64,000 nt of DNA from the NCBI GenBank assembly GCA_963210315.1, contig OY723260.1:1302001-1366000 (forward strand), given 5' to 3'. Both the position numbers and the translations under genes were made by a program. Shown here one piece after another: positions 42,772 to 54,479 of the stretch. Below the pieces are notes generated by a model. The model did not search any database and was not told where the DNA came from. It worked only from the letters and a program-made list of their open reading frames with translations. Origin of the DNA: Rhynchopus euleeides (Eukaryota; Euglenozoa; Diplonemea; Diplonemida; Diplonemidae). Each line of letters starts with the position of its first letter. The stretch's first letter is position 1.

Positions 42772-45700
42772 AGGCCGGCTATGGGCCGATCTCGCCCGTA
42801 CTGGGCCGGACATGGGCCGATCTCGGCAGTACTGGGCCGGCTATGGGCCGATCTCGCACGTACTGGGCCGGCTATGGGCCGATCTCGCCCGATCTCGCCC
42901 GGCAGTGCTGGGCCGGCTATGGGCCGATCTCGCCCGTACTGGGCCGGACATGGGCCGATCTCGGCAGTGCTGGGCCGGCTACGGGCCGATCTCGCACGTA
43001 CTGGGCCGGACATGGGCCGATCTCGGCAGTACTGGGTCGGCTATGGGCCGATCTCGGCAGTGCTGGGCCGGCTATGGGCCGATCTCGCCCGTACTGGGCC
43101 GGACATGGGCCGATCTCGGCACTGCTGGGCCGGCTACGGGCCGATCTCGGCCGTACTGGGCCGGACATGGGCCGATCTCGCCCGTACTGGGCCGGCTATG
43201 GGCCGATCTCGCCCGTACTGGGCCGGCTATGGGCCGATCTCGGCAGTGCTGGGCCGGCTATGGGCCGATCTCGCCCGTACTGGGCCGGACATGGGCCGAT
43301 CTCGGCAGTACTGGGCCGGCTATGGGCCGATCTCGCACGTACTGGGCCGGCTATGGGCCGATCTCGCCCGATCTCGCCCGGCAGTGCTGGGCCGGCTATG
43401 GGCCGATCTCGCCCGTACTGGGCCGGACATGGGCCGATCTCGGCAGTGCTGGGCCGGCTATGGGCCGATCTCGCCCGTACTGGGCCGGCTATGGGCCGAT
43501 CTCGCCCGTACTGGGCCGGCTATGGGCCGATCTCGGCAGTGCTGGGCCGGCTACGGGCCGATCTCGGCCGTACTGGGCCGGACATGGGCCGATCTCGCCC
43601 GTACTGGGCCGGCTATGGGCCGATCTCGCCCGTACTGGGCCGGCTATGGGCCGATCTCGGCAGTGCTGGGCCGGCTATGGGCCGATCTCGCCCGTACTGG
43701 GCCGGCTATGGGCCGATCTCGGCAGTGCTGGGCCGGCTACGGGCCGATCTCGGCCGTACTGGGCCGGACATGGGCCGATCTCGCCCGTACTGGGCCGGCT
43801 ATGGGCCGATCTCGGCAGTGCTGGGCCGGCTATGGGCCGATCTCGCCCGTACTGGGCCGGCTATCGGCCGATCTCGGCAGTGCTGGGACGGCTATGGGCC
43901 GATCTCGCCCGTACTGGGCCGGCTATGGGCCGATCTCGGCCGTACTGGGCCGGACATGGGCCGATCTCGCCCGTACTGGGCCGGCTATGGGCCGATCTCG
44001 GCAGTGCTGGGCCGGACATGGGCCGATCTCGGCAGTGCTGGGCCGGCTATGGGCCGATCTCCCCCGTACTGGGCCGGCTATGGGCCGATCTCGGCAGTGC
44101 TGGGCCGGGTACGGGCCGATCTCGGCCGTACTGGGCCGGACATGGGCCGATCTCGCCCGTACTGGGCCGGCTATGGGCCGATTTCGGCAGTGCTGGGCCG
44201 GCTATGGGCCGATCTCGCCCGTACTGGGCCGGACATGGGCCGATCTCGGCAGTGCTGGGCCGGCTATGGGCCGATCTCGCCCGTACTGGGCCGGCTATGG
44301 GCCGATCTCGGCAGTGCTGGGACGGCTATGGGCCGATCTCGCCCGTACTGGGCCGGCTATGGGCCGATCTCGGCAGTGCTGGGCCGGCTACGGGCCGATC
44401 TCGGCCGTACTGGGCCGGACATGGGCCGATCTCGCCCGTACTGGGCCGGCTATGGGCCGATCTCGGCAGTGCTGGGCCGGCTATGGGCCGATCTCGCCCG
44501 TACTGGGCCGGCTATGGGCCGATCTCGGCAGTGCTGGGACGGCTATGGGCCGATCTCGCCCGTACTGGGCCGGCTATGGGCCGATCTCGGCCGTACTGGG
44601 CCGGACATGGGCCGATCTCGCCCGTACTGGGCCGGCTATGGGCCGATCTCGGCAGTGCTGGGCCGGACATGGGCCGATCTCGGCAGTGCTGGGCCGGCTA
44701 TGGGCCGATCTCCCCCGTACTGGGCCGGCTATGGGCCGATCTCGACAGTGCTGGGCCGGCTACGGGCCGATCTCGGGCGTACTGGGCCGGACATGGGCCG
44801 ATCTCGCCCGTACTGGGCCGGCTATGGGCCGATCTCGGCAGTGCTGGGCCGGCTATGGGCCGATCTCCCCCGTACTGGGCCGGCTATGGGCCGATCTCGA
44901 CAGTGCTGGGCCGGCTACGGGCCGATCTCGGCCGTACTGGGCCGGACATGGGCCGATCTCGCCCGTACTGGGCCGGCTATGGGCCGATCTCGGCAGTGCT
45001 GGGCCGGCTATGGGCCGATCTCCCCCGTACTGGGCCGGCTATGGGCCGATCTCGACAGTGCTGGGCCGGCTACGGGCCGATCTCGGCCGTACTGGGCCGG
45101 ACATGGGCCGATCTCGCCCGTACTGGGCCGGCTATGGGCCGATCTCGGCAGTGCTGGGCCGGCTATGGGCCGATCTCGCCCGTACTGGGCCGGACATGGG
45201 CCGATCTCGGCAGTGCTGGGCCGGCTATGGGCCGATCTCGCCCGTACTGGGCCGGCTATGGGCCGATCTCGGCAGTGCTGGGACGGCTATGGGCCGATCT
45301 CGCCCGTACTGGGCCGGCTATGGGCCGATCTCGGCAGTGCTGGGCCGGCTACGGGCCGATCTCGGCCGTACTGGGCCGGACATGGGCCGATCTCGCCCGT
45401 ACTGGGCCGGCTATGGGCCGATCTCGGCAGTGCTGGGCCGGCTATGGGCCGATCTCGCCCGTACTGGGCCGGCTATGGGCCGATCTCGGCAGTGCTGGGA
45501 CGGCTATGGGCCGATCTCGCCCGTACTGGGCCGGCTATGGGCCGATCTCGGCCGTACTGGGCCGGACATGGGCCGATCTCGCCCGTACTGGGCCGGCTAT
45601 GGGCCGATCTCGGCAGTGCTGGGCCGGACATGGGCCGATCTCGGCAGTGCTGGGCCGGCTATGGGCCGATCTCCCCCGTACTGGGCCGGCTATGGGCCGA

Positions 45701-48665
45701 TCTCGACAGTGCTGGGCCGGCTACGGGCCGATCTCGGGCGTACTGGGCCGGACATGGGCCGATCTCGCCCGTACTGGGCCGGCTATGGGCCGATCTCGGC
45801 AGTGCTGGGCCGGCTATGGGCCGATCTCCCCCGTACTGGGCCGGCTATGGGCCGATCTCGACAGTGCTGGGCCGGCTACGGGCCGATCTCGGCCGTACTG
45901 GGCCGGACATGGGCCGATCTCGCCCGTACTGGGCCGGCTATGGGCCGATCTCGGCAGTGCTGGGCCGGCTATGGGCCGATCTCCCCCGTACTGGGCCGGC
46001 TATGGGCCGATCTCGACAGTGCTGGGCCGGCTACGGGCCGATCTCGGCCGTACTGGGCCGGACATGGGCCGATCTCGCCCGTACTGGGCCGGCTATGGGC
46101 CGATCTCGGCAGTGCTGGGCCGGCTATGGGCCGATCTCGCCCGTACTGGGCCGGACATGGGCCGATCTCGGCAGTGCTGGGCCGGCTATGGGCCGATCTC
46201 GCCCGTACTGGGCCGGCTATGGGCCGATCTCGGCAGTGCTGGGACGGCTATGGGCCGATCTCGCCCGTACTGGGCCGGCTATGGGCCGATCTCGGCAGTG
46301 CTGGGCCGGCTACGGGCCGATCTCGGCAGTGCTGGGCCGGCTATGGGCCGATCTCGCCCGTACTGGGCCGGACATGGGCCGATCTCGGCAGTGCTGGGCC
46401 GGCTATGGGCCGATCTCGCCCGTACTGGGCCGGCTATGGGCCGATCTCGGCAGTGCTGGGACGGCTATGGGCCGATCTCGCCCGTACTGGGCCGGCTATG
46501 GGCCGATCTCGGCCGTACTGGGCCGGACATGGGCCGATCTCGCCCGTACTGGGCCGGCTATGGGCCGATCTCGGCAGTGCTGGGCCGGACATGGGCCGAT
46601 CTCGGCAGTGCTGGGCCGGCTATGGGCCGATCTCCCCCGTACTGGGCCGGCTATGGGCCGATCTCGACAGTGCTGGGCCGGCTACGGGCCGATCTCGGGC
46701 GTACTGGGCCGGACATGGGCCGATCTCGCCCGTACTGGGCCGGCTATGGGCCGATCTCGGCAGTGCTGGGCCGGCTATGGGCCGATCTCCCCCGTACTGG
46801 GCCGGCTATGGGCCGATCTCGACAGTGCTGGGCCGGCTACGGGCCGATCTCGGCCGTACTGGGCCGGACATGGGCCGATCTCGCCCGTACTGGGCCGGCT
46901 ATGGGCCGATCTCGGCAGTGCTGGGCCGGCTATGGGCCGATCTCCCCCGTACTGGGCCGGCTATGGGCCGATCTCGACAGTGCTGGGCCGGCTACGGGCC
47001 GATCTCGGCCGTACTGGGCCGGACATGGGCCGATCTCGCCCGTACTGGGCCGGCTATGGGCCGATCTCGGCAGTGCTGGGCCGGCTATGGGCCGATCTCG
47101 CCCGTACTGGGCCGGACATGGGCCGATCTCGGCAGTGCTGGGCCGGCTATGGGCCGATCTCGCCCGTACTGGGCCGGCTATGGGCCGATCTCGGCAGTGC
47201 TGGGACGGCTATGGGCCGATCTCGCCCGTACTGGGCCGGCTATGGGCCGATCTCGGCAGTGCTGGGCCGGCTACGGGCCGATCTCGGCCGTACTGGGCCG
47301 GCTATGGGCCGATCTCGCCCGTACTGGGCCGGCTATGGGCCGATCTCGGCAGTGCTGGGCCGGCTACGGGCCGATCTCGGCCGTACTGGGCCGGACATGG
47401 GCCGATCTCGCCCGTACTGGGCCGGCTATGGGCCGATCTCGGCAGTGCTGGGCCGGACATGGGCCGATCTCGGCAGTGCTGGGCCGGCTATGGGCCGATC
47501 TCGGCCGTACTGGGCCGGACATGGGCCGATCTCGCCCGTACTGGGCCGGCTATGGGCCGATCTCGGCAGTGCTGGGACGGCTATGGGCCGATCTCGCCCG
47601 TACTGGGCCGGCTATGGGCCGATCTCGGCAGTGCTGGGCCGGACATGGGCCGATCTCGGCAGTGCTGGGCCGGCTATGGGCCGATCTCGGCCGTACTGGG
47701 CCGGACATGGGCCGATCTCGCCCGTACTGGGCCGGCTATGGGCCGATCTCGGCAGTGCTGGGACGGCTATGGGCCGATCTCGCCCGTACTGGGCCGGCTA
47801 TGGGCCGATCTCGGCAGTGCTGGGCCGGCTACGGGCCGATCTCGGCCGTACTGGGCCGGACATGGGCCGATCTCGCCCGTACTGGGCCGGCTATGGGCCG
47901 ATCTCGGCAGTGCTGGGCCGGCTATGGGCCGATCTCGCCCGTACTGGGCCGGCTATGGGCCGATCTCGGCAGTGCTGGGACGGCTATGGGCCGATCTCGC
48001 CCGTACTGGGCCGGCTATGGGCCGATCTCGGCAGTGCTGGGCCGGCTACGGGCCGATCTCGGCCGTACTGGGCCGGACATGGGCCGATCTCGCCCGTACT
48101 GGGCCGGCTATGGGCCGATCTCGGCAGTGCTGGGCCGGCTATGGGCCGATCTCGCCCGTACTGGGCCGGCTATGGGCCGATCTCGGCAGTGCTGGGCCGG
48201 CTATGGGCCGATCTCGGCAGTGCTGGGCCGGACATGGGCCGATCTCGGCAGTGCTGGGCCGGCTATGGGCCGATCTCGGCCGTACTGGGCCGGACATGGG
48301 CCGATCTCGCCCGTACTGGGCCGGCTATGGGCCGATCTCGGCAGTGCTGGGCCGGCTATGGGCCGATCTCGCCCGTACTGGGCCGGCTATGGGCCGATCT
48401 CGGCAGTGCTGGGCCGGACATGGGCCGATCTCGGCAGTGCTGGGCCGGCTATGGGCCGATCTCGCCCGTACTGGGCCGGCTATGGGCCGATCTCGGCAGT
48501 GCTGGGCCGGACAGGGGCCGATCTCGGCAGTGCTGGGCCGGCTATGGGCCGATCTCGGCAGTGCTGGGCCGGCTATGGGCCGATCTCGCACGTACTGGGC
48601 CGGACATGGGCCGATCTCGGCAGTGCTGGGCCGGCTATGGGCCGATCTCGCCCGTACTGGGCCGG
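42772..48665 (+). repeat. 31-bp minisatellite C, unit 2, with 961-bp higher-order repeat
   Basis: About 190 monomers over 5.9 kb. The rare variant CTCCCCCGTACTGG recurs with exact 961-bp spacing (44712, 45673, 46634; 44867, 45828, 46789; 45022, 45983, 46944), so 31-monomer blocks were amplified as units. All three forward frames are open for almost 2,000 codons; this is a by-product of the 31-bp period and not a gene. Confidence 0.97.
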
Positions 48666-48827
48666 GTCCAGGAGTGGTGTCCAGACCCTGGGCCGACCCA
48701 GGCTGTGGGTGGTGCATTTTGGTGCATTTTCCGTCGGTTTAGGTGAAAATTGTCGAATTTTGTCGAAATTTGACGACAGGTGACGAACAGCGAGAATCCC
48801 CGAAAAACCGGTTTTTAATTCATTTTT

Positions 48828-48985
48828 GGGGGGGGGTCTTCGCTGACGAAGTTTTTGTCGAAGACCCCTGTCGTCGTCGTCAGAACACTGCCGTCCTCGG
48901 TGAAAAACCCCCTGAAACAGCCGTTTTCCTAATTATGTGACGAACGACGAAGTTTGTCGAAGTTTGTCGACCAGCGAAGACCCCC
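48828..48985. repeat. G-run right terminus of unit 2
   Basis: Nine G (sixteen in unit 1) followed by GTCTTCGCTGACGAAG, an internal GAAGACCCC, and the terminal AGCGAAGACCCCC. Near-identical to 25072-25237. Confidence 0.75.
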
Positions 48986-49234
48986 TTTCAGATTTGCACT
49001 AAAACACAGTTTTGAGAGTGACCTGTTTTTCATCATCCCCCAGATCTAGACTTCCAGAATCCTGGAAAGAACCACCGACGAGAGAAAGTGCGGAGAGAAT
49101 CCACCGCGTGGCCAGGAGGAACATGAAGAACCCATGGCGGCCTCTCTCCGGGGGCTGTCGATGCTACCAACGACTAAAAGAAATCGTTGAAATACTTGCT
49201 CCACACTATTCACTAAATCTCCGATTCCACCCGA

Positions 49235-49900
49235 TTCCCCCCAGCACATTCGTGTACTTGGCGGATTCCCCCCGATTCCCCCCAGTACATAGTCATACTT
49301 GGCGGATTTCCCCCGATTGCCCCCAGCGCATAGTCATGCTTGGCGGATTCCCCCCAATTCCCCCCAGAACATAGTCAGGCTTGGCGGATTTCCCCCGATT
49401 CCCCCCAGTACATTCGTGTACTTGGCGGATTCCCCCCGATTCCCCCCAGTACATTGTCGTACTTGGACGATTCCCCCCGATTTCCCCCAGTACATTGTCA
49501 TACTTGGACGATTCCCCCCGATTTCCCCCAGTACATTGTCGTACTTGGACGATTCCCCCCGATTCCCCCCAGTACATTGTCATACTTGGACGATTCCCCC
49601 CGATTCCCCCCAGTACATTGTCATACTTGGACGATTCCCCCCGATTCCCCCCAGTACATTGTCATACTTGGACGATTCCCCCCGATTACCCCCAGTACAT
49701 TGTCATACTTGGACGATTCCCCCCGATTCCCCCCAGTACATTGTCGTACTTGGACGATTCCCCCCGATTCCCCCCAGTACATTGTCATACTTGGACGATT
49801 CCCCCCGATTCCCCCCAGTACATAGTCGTACTTAGCGGATTCCCCCGTGCTGGGGGGAATTGGGGGAAATCCGCCAAGTATGACCGTGTACTGGGGGGAA
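49235..49900 (+). repeat. 41-bp minisatellite, forward block
   Basis: About 16 copies of a 41-bp monomer containing GGACGATTCCCCCCGATT and CCCCAGTACATTGTC. Leading copies are variant (GGCGGATTCCCC, CATAGTCATGC). Long frames here are period artefacts. Confidence 0.95.
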
Positions 49901-49909
49901 TCGGGAGAT

Positions 49910-50488
49910 TTAGTGAATAGTGCGGAGCAAGTATCTTCGCGCGACGCGAGAAGCACAACAAAGCAATAATTTGCCCAGAGGGCCGGAGAGGGGAGGGGGG
50001 ACAGCCTGCCTAGTCAAGATCTGCGAGAGGGGCCGCTGCTGGTGCATCAGGGCGATCACCTCGCCCATGCCCCCACCCGCCGCCGGCTGCTGGGGGGCCA
50101 CCGAGGAGGAGGCCACCGGGGCCGTGGACTCCCCGCGGAGGCGCGCCACCGACTCCACCTGCCCCAGCCGCCCCGTGCACAGCTGCACCGTCGCCAGCAG
50201 CCTCACCAGCGCGATCCCCGACCAGTCGCCGACCCCCTGGACGAGCGCGTCCAGGGCCGACGGGAGGATGCGGTCCTGCGCGATGTTCTTCGTCGCAGCC
50301 TCCGCGAGCAAGCTCCTCAGGGTGCCGAGGAGGGCGGGGTACGGCACCTTCTGCCGGACGAGGCCCGCCTGCACCACGTCGACGTTCACCGCCGCGAGCT
50401 GCGCGGTCGGGGGGGACCAGTCGTACGACTGCCCTTTCCCCCCCTCCAGGTGCGCCTCCAGCTCGGCCAGAGTCTTGCACTCTGTCAT
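49910..50488 (-). CDS. Unknown small protein between inverted minisatellites
   Basis: 192 codons from ATG 50488 (start chosen as the first ATG after a CACACACAACA leader). It opens MTECKTLAELEAHLEGGKGQ, followed by a helical section with LLAEAATKNIAQDRI and DALVQGVGDWSGIALVRLLA. The last 40 or so codons (below 50038) lie in flank sequence also present at 51227, so the true C-terminus may differ. Composition is host-like. The 490-bp coding part is bounded by direct repeats GCGAGAGGGGCCG, and the second copy of the flank lacks it. No family recognised; possible captured gene fragment. Confidence 0.4.
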   Translation of the reverse strand: MTECKTLAELEAHLEGGKGQSYDWSPPTAQLAAVNVDVVQAGLVRQKVPYPALLGTLRSLLAEAATKNIAQDRILPSALDALVQGVGDWSGIALVRLLATVQLCTGRLGQVESVARLRGESTAPVASSSVAPQQPAAGGGMGEVIALMHQQRPLSQILTRQAVPPPLSGPLGKLLLCCASRVARRYLLRTIH

Positions 50489-50756
50489 TGTTGTGTGTGT
50501 GTGCGGGTGTTTAAAAGGCGAGAGGGGCCGAGCACCAACGCACACACAACCCGATGTCCTGATGAAGGGTGGTGGTGGTCGCGCCCCCGTCCAACCGTGC
50601 AACGCACGTGGCGGAAACTGCACTATGCAGCAACAGTGATGAGAAACAACACAGCAAAAACAGCAAGCAAACAGCAACAGAAACCTCGCGCGCGCCGCTC
50701 CTCCCTATTCTAAATCTCCCTTACCGTGGCGAAGCCACTCGACTAAAGTCGTTCGT

Positions 50757-51215
50757 AGGGGGAATCGTCCAAGTACGACAATGTACTGGGGGGAATCGGG
50801 GGGAATCGTCCAAGTATGACAATGTACTGGGGGAAATCGGGGGGAATCGTCCAAGTACGACAATGTACTGGGGGGAATCGGGGGGAATCGTCCAAGTATG
50901 ACAATGTACTGGGGGAAATCGGGGGGAATCGTCCAAGTATGACAATGTACTGGGGGAAATCGGGGGGAATCGTCCAAGTACGACAATGTACTGGGGGGAA
51001 TCGGGGGGAATCCGCCAAGTACACGAATGTACTGGGGGGAATCGGGGGAAATCCGCCAAGCCTGACTATGTTCTGGGGGGAATTGGGGGGAATCCGCCAA
51101 GCATGACTATGCGCTGGGGGCAATCGGGGGAAATCCGCCAAGTATGACTATGTACTGGGGGGAATCGGGGGGAATCCGCCAAGTACACGAATGTGCTGGG
51201 GGGAATCGGGGGGAA
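50757..51215 (-). repeat. 41-bp minisatellite, inverted block
   Basis: About 11 copies of the same monomer as 49235-49900 in opposite orientation. The flank ACTTGCTCCACACTATTCAC (49196) is mirrored near 51227-51246, so 49190-51250 can fold into a large hairpin. Confidence 0.93.
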
Positions 51216-51226
51216 TCGGAGATTTA

Positions 51227-51580
51227 GTGAATAGTGTGGAGCAAGTATCTTCGCGCGACGCGAGAAGCACAACAAAGCAATAGTTTGCCCAGAGGGCCGG
51301 AGAGGGGAGGGGGGCCAGCCTGACTAGTCAAGATCTGCGAGAGGGGCCGATCACCAACGCACACACAACCCGATTTCCTGATGAAGGGTGGTGGTGGTCG
51401 CGCCCCCGTCCAACCGTGCAACGCACGTGGCGGAAACTGCACTATGCAGCAACAGTGATGAGAAACAACACAGCAAACAACAGCAACCAAGCAGCAACAA
51501 AAACCTCGCGCGCGCTCCTCCCTATTCCAAGTCTCCCTGACCGTGGCGAAGCCACTCGACTAAAGGCGTTCGTGGGGGGA
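51227..51580 (+). repeat. Second copy of the hairpin flank, without the ORF
   Basis: Matches 49913-50038 joined to about 50529-50756: GCGGAGCAAG-like start, TTCGCGCGACGCGAGAAG palindrome, GATGAAGGGTGGTGGTGG, and a GGCGAAGCCACTCGAC end. The coding segment is missing at the GCGAGAGGGGCCG junction. Confidence 0.8.
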
Positions 51581-53447
51581 ATCCACCAAGTACACCAATG
51601 TCCCGGGGGGGATTGACAGGACATCCCCTGCCGGTCGGTTGTCCTGGTAAGCGTGGGCCATAGCAACCCGGAACCACAGTGCGTCGTGGGACGTTGGGGG
51701 TCCTCGCGCCGAGTCACTGTGAGTCACGAGTCGTCAGTTTTCAGCCAAACATGGCTGACTTCTCACTTTTTATCACTCGGCGAGGGCCCCCGTTGTGGGC
51801 CTCCCTGTTGAGGCGGCGCAGCTTCTCCCGTAGACGACGGATACCATCCTGCTTCGCGGCCTGCTGTACTCGCGTCGTAGCCGTCCCCCGTGCCTCCTTC
51901 CTGCTCCGTGCCTCCGTGAGCGCGGGGTGGGCCTACCACGCCGCTCAGCTCGCTTCTGACCAGGCGCACCATCGCCTCGGGGATCAGCCCCTCCGACGTT
52001 GTCCCTTAATACACTTCGCCTCCCCGTGCAGCGGGAACCGTCTCCTGCACCGATGTCCCACATTGGCCTTGGTGTCCGCACCCCCGCCATCGCCTTCACC
52101 AGCTTCTCCATGAAGCCGACCGCGAGGGGGGTGAAGGTAGCGCGTCGATGACCTCCGGGCCGTCCTCCAGCGCCCCTCTACGGGCGGATTTGGAGGGTGG
52201 CCCGGAGTCGGCGGTGTTGGACATCGGTGCGGGTGGATCGGCTCTGTACTCCGAGTCGCGGACCCACTCTAGACGAAGAGGGTGTCGCGGCCGTGTGGGG
52301 AACCAAAAACCTGGTGAAGGTTAGTGCCGAACGCCATGACAGCCTCGCCCGCCTGGAACACGTTGCGCCGTGACTGATTGCCTTGACCCACCCACCAAGG
52401 GGCCCCTGCACGTGCCTCCGGTACTGCGCCCCTGCTGGCCTCCTGTGTCCGACCGCCACGAGCTGCACTTGTGGTGTCGGCCAGCCGTACCACTGGCTCT
52501 TCGGACCACACACCTGCATGCGTGGGACCAGGGGGTTCCCTCCCCAGGGACGTCCGAGTCTCGTCGTTCGCAGTAGCATGTGGGATTTTCTCTGAAATTT
52601 GCACCAAATCGCCATGTTGTGAGTCAACCCTTCGATCTGAGCCACACCGAGATCGTCTTTTTCGAGAATCGGGGTCCAAATACGCTCCCCAGGCTAGGGA
52701 CCCCCCAACTCCCCACACTCTTTTTTTGGGCGTTTTTCCGCTCATTTTTTCTCACTTTTTCTCACTCGGTAGCGAGGGCCCCCATTGTTCAAAATTGAAA
52801 CAGATCAGGCTTGCTTGTGATTGTGACACCCCGAAAAGAATGAAAAAGCCGAATTTGCACGTGCCATTCTGGCAACCCAAGGGGAAAATGTTGCAAATCA
52901 GACTGACGATGCCCCCCCATGTCATGCCTGCCCAGACACACCATGTGGCGCGGGGTTTTTGATAACCCTGTATGAATGCTGGGCGGACCAGCCCCCTGCA
53001 AACCCGATCCGGGCGGTTTGTGGATGAAGAACACACAATAGAAGCGTGACCGTCTATCCCTTTTGCATGATGACAAGGCAATTGGCCATCACATGCGCCA
53101 GGAAAGAAACGTAAACCTGAAACCCCCCCCTCCCCTTCCCCCCCGCGTGTGGATACCAAACATTCTGGCACGAAGCGTTTGCGTCTACCTACCTGCCTAC
53201 CGCCCCCCCCCCAACTCATGCCCGGCCTGCGGGGCTGGGCCACGTTATATCATCCTCTCCGCCCTTGCCTAGCGGCACTGGTGCACCCTGCTTGGAAGGT
53301 GCAGGGGGGAAGCTTGTGCGCAGCACGAGATCCCTCTTCCGTTTAGTTTGTAATTCTTCATTTCTTTTATTGACATCAGTGCTCTGCCACTGTTTCAGGT
53401 TCACAGTAAAAGAAGTCAAAAAAAACCCACACACACACACACACACC
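51581..53447. other. Non-coding or degenerate region
   Basis: No gene recognised. TCACTCGGCGAGGGCCCCCG near 51774 and TCACTCGGTAGCGAGGGCCC near 52763 are related and may mark element ends. Minus-strand frames between 52178 and 52745 have some protein-like composition but no motif I trust. A CA microsatellite lies at 53429-53447. Confidence 0.45.
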
Positions 53448-54038
53448 AAGCCCTCAAGACTCTTGGAGCGGCCTGACTATTTAGTGTCTTTGTCGCAGCA
53501 AGGGGGCGATATATACCGCTTTTTTATTGATTTCACGTGTCAGTGTTTGACTTTTTCGCAACTTCATTCCTTCCTTTTCTCCCTCTCCAACCCCACCCGT
53601 GACACCACCAGGGTTTAGCTAGCCCTGGTCCGATTATCCCCGGTTCTTCGCTGAAGAGACGCGGCCGGGGGGAGGGGTACGAAGAGAGTTGGCGGAGTTG
53701 GGCGGATGGGCGAAACGGAAAAATCGACGAGGTCGCAGCGTCAGGGCGTTCTGGGCTGGCTGGTGGTGGTTGGGACAAGACCGACGAGATTAGAAGCGGC
53801 ACTGGTAGACGGGTTTTGAGGCCCCCCGCCCCCAGGTTCCCCCTGCCCACCTGGACGGACCCAAGTGCCTCACACCGGATCTCTCCCCACCCGGTGGTCC
53901 ACCTGACGGATACACGAAGAGTACGCGTCGAAACCGGTGTCACGTCGTGTTGGGGAATCCTTCGGGAGTGCGATACTGAAGGGGAGGTGCTACTGCCCGT
54001 GCAGGGCGACACCGCCTTAAAACTTTATAACCACACAC
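53448..54038 (+). repeat. hAT-leader-like sequence, copy 1 (long)
   Basis: Starts AAGCCCTCAAGACTCTTGG and ends GGCGACACCGCCTTAAAAC, both shared with the leader of the hAT gene, but with about 430 bp between GCAAGGG and GCGATACTGAAGG. It contains a 227-bp extra segment relative to copy 2. Confidence 0.75.
53687..53913. mobile_element. 227-bp insertion flanked by ACGAAGAG
   Basis: Relative to copy 2, copy 1 has 227 bp plus one extra ACGAAGAG (53679-53686 and 53914-53921). An exact 8-bp duplication suits hAT-type insertion, but the ends (AGTTGGCGG, GACGGATAC) are not inverted repeats, so deletion from copy 2 between the 8-mers is an equal alternative. Confidence 0.45.
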
Positions 54039-54479
54039 AAACCCTCTATTCCCCCAGGCCTGATGAGCAATCCCCCCTGCCTCATGTTGTGACTTCCTTT
54101 CTACCTTGCACAAAACATCCCATTTGCCCCTTTACTTCCTTCGAAAGTGTTGTGACTTCCCCCCTACCCCACCCCTCGGGAGTGCCACTCCTCTGGTGGT
54201 TAAAAGTGACCCGCCGTTGTGCCTTCGGCATCTGTTGCGTGTGCCGTCGTATGCTTCCTATGCACTAGTTATAGCTATCCGGGGGCGGTCTGCTGTCGCA
54301 CCAGTGGGCTGCCCCACCTCTGCACCCTCGGTTTTTAAGATGTTCACCACAGCGGAGAATGATCCCCTTCTCTGTGGCGATCGAGCCAAGCTGGACGAGG
54401 TTCGCCTTCGGGCGAAGGTCATGTGGGCGGACAAAAGGTGCCTGCTCCTGAGACTCATCAGCAACCTGTTTCTTCCTTC

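Larger units (their letters stand above)
40086..48985. mobile_element. 8.9-kb GGGGTCTTCGCT-ended element carrying satellites and a cyclase exon (unit 2)
   Basis: Left end AGGGGTCTTCGCT at 40086 and right end AGCGAAGACCCCC at 48985, with TTT on both sides (40083-40085 and 48986-48988). The interrupted sequence is the B repeat of the retroelement, whose uninterrupted form (TTTCCCTTTCAGATTT) is present at 39920-39940, so both edges are defined by an internal reference. Contents: a 300-bp unique left part, satellite A, a 700-bp spacer, satellite B, the cyclase exon, satellite C and the G-run right end. No transposase is recognised, so it would be mobilised in trans. Confidence 0.8.
33590..49020 (+). 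mobile_element. Ngaro/DIRS-type tyrosine-recombinase retroelement (fossil), with insertions
   Basis: Parts in order: a left terminal repeat, a gag-like region, a tyrosine recombinase, a reverse transcriptase/RNase H region, then split direct repeats in the arrangement typical of Ngaro-like elements (B1, A2, B2). The element is broken, with roughly three large interruptions: an AT-richer insert of about 1.1 kb in the reverse transcriptase region, an insert of about 0.9 kb near the RNase H end, and an 8.9-kb element in the last repeat. The left and internal A repeats are nearly identical, which points to a young insertion. Confidence 0.8.

Noticed and set aside
42781-48783. Three overlapping open frames of about 2,000 codons on the plus strand
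   Set aside because: They arise because a 31-bp satellite without stop codons keeps every forward frame open; the peptides are frame-shifted versions of each other.
49299-49920. Proline-rich repeat proteins in the 41-bp minisatellite
   Set aside because: Open in several frames on a non-multiple-of-3 period; no start context or coding bias.
52189-52290. VLDIGAGGSALYS, similar to an aspartic protease motif
   Set aside because: The motif is isolated, the surrounding frame is not protein-like and no other retroelement domain is nearby.
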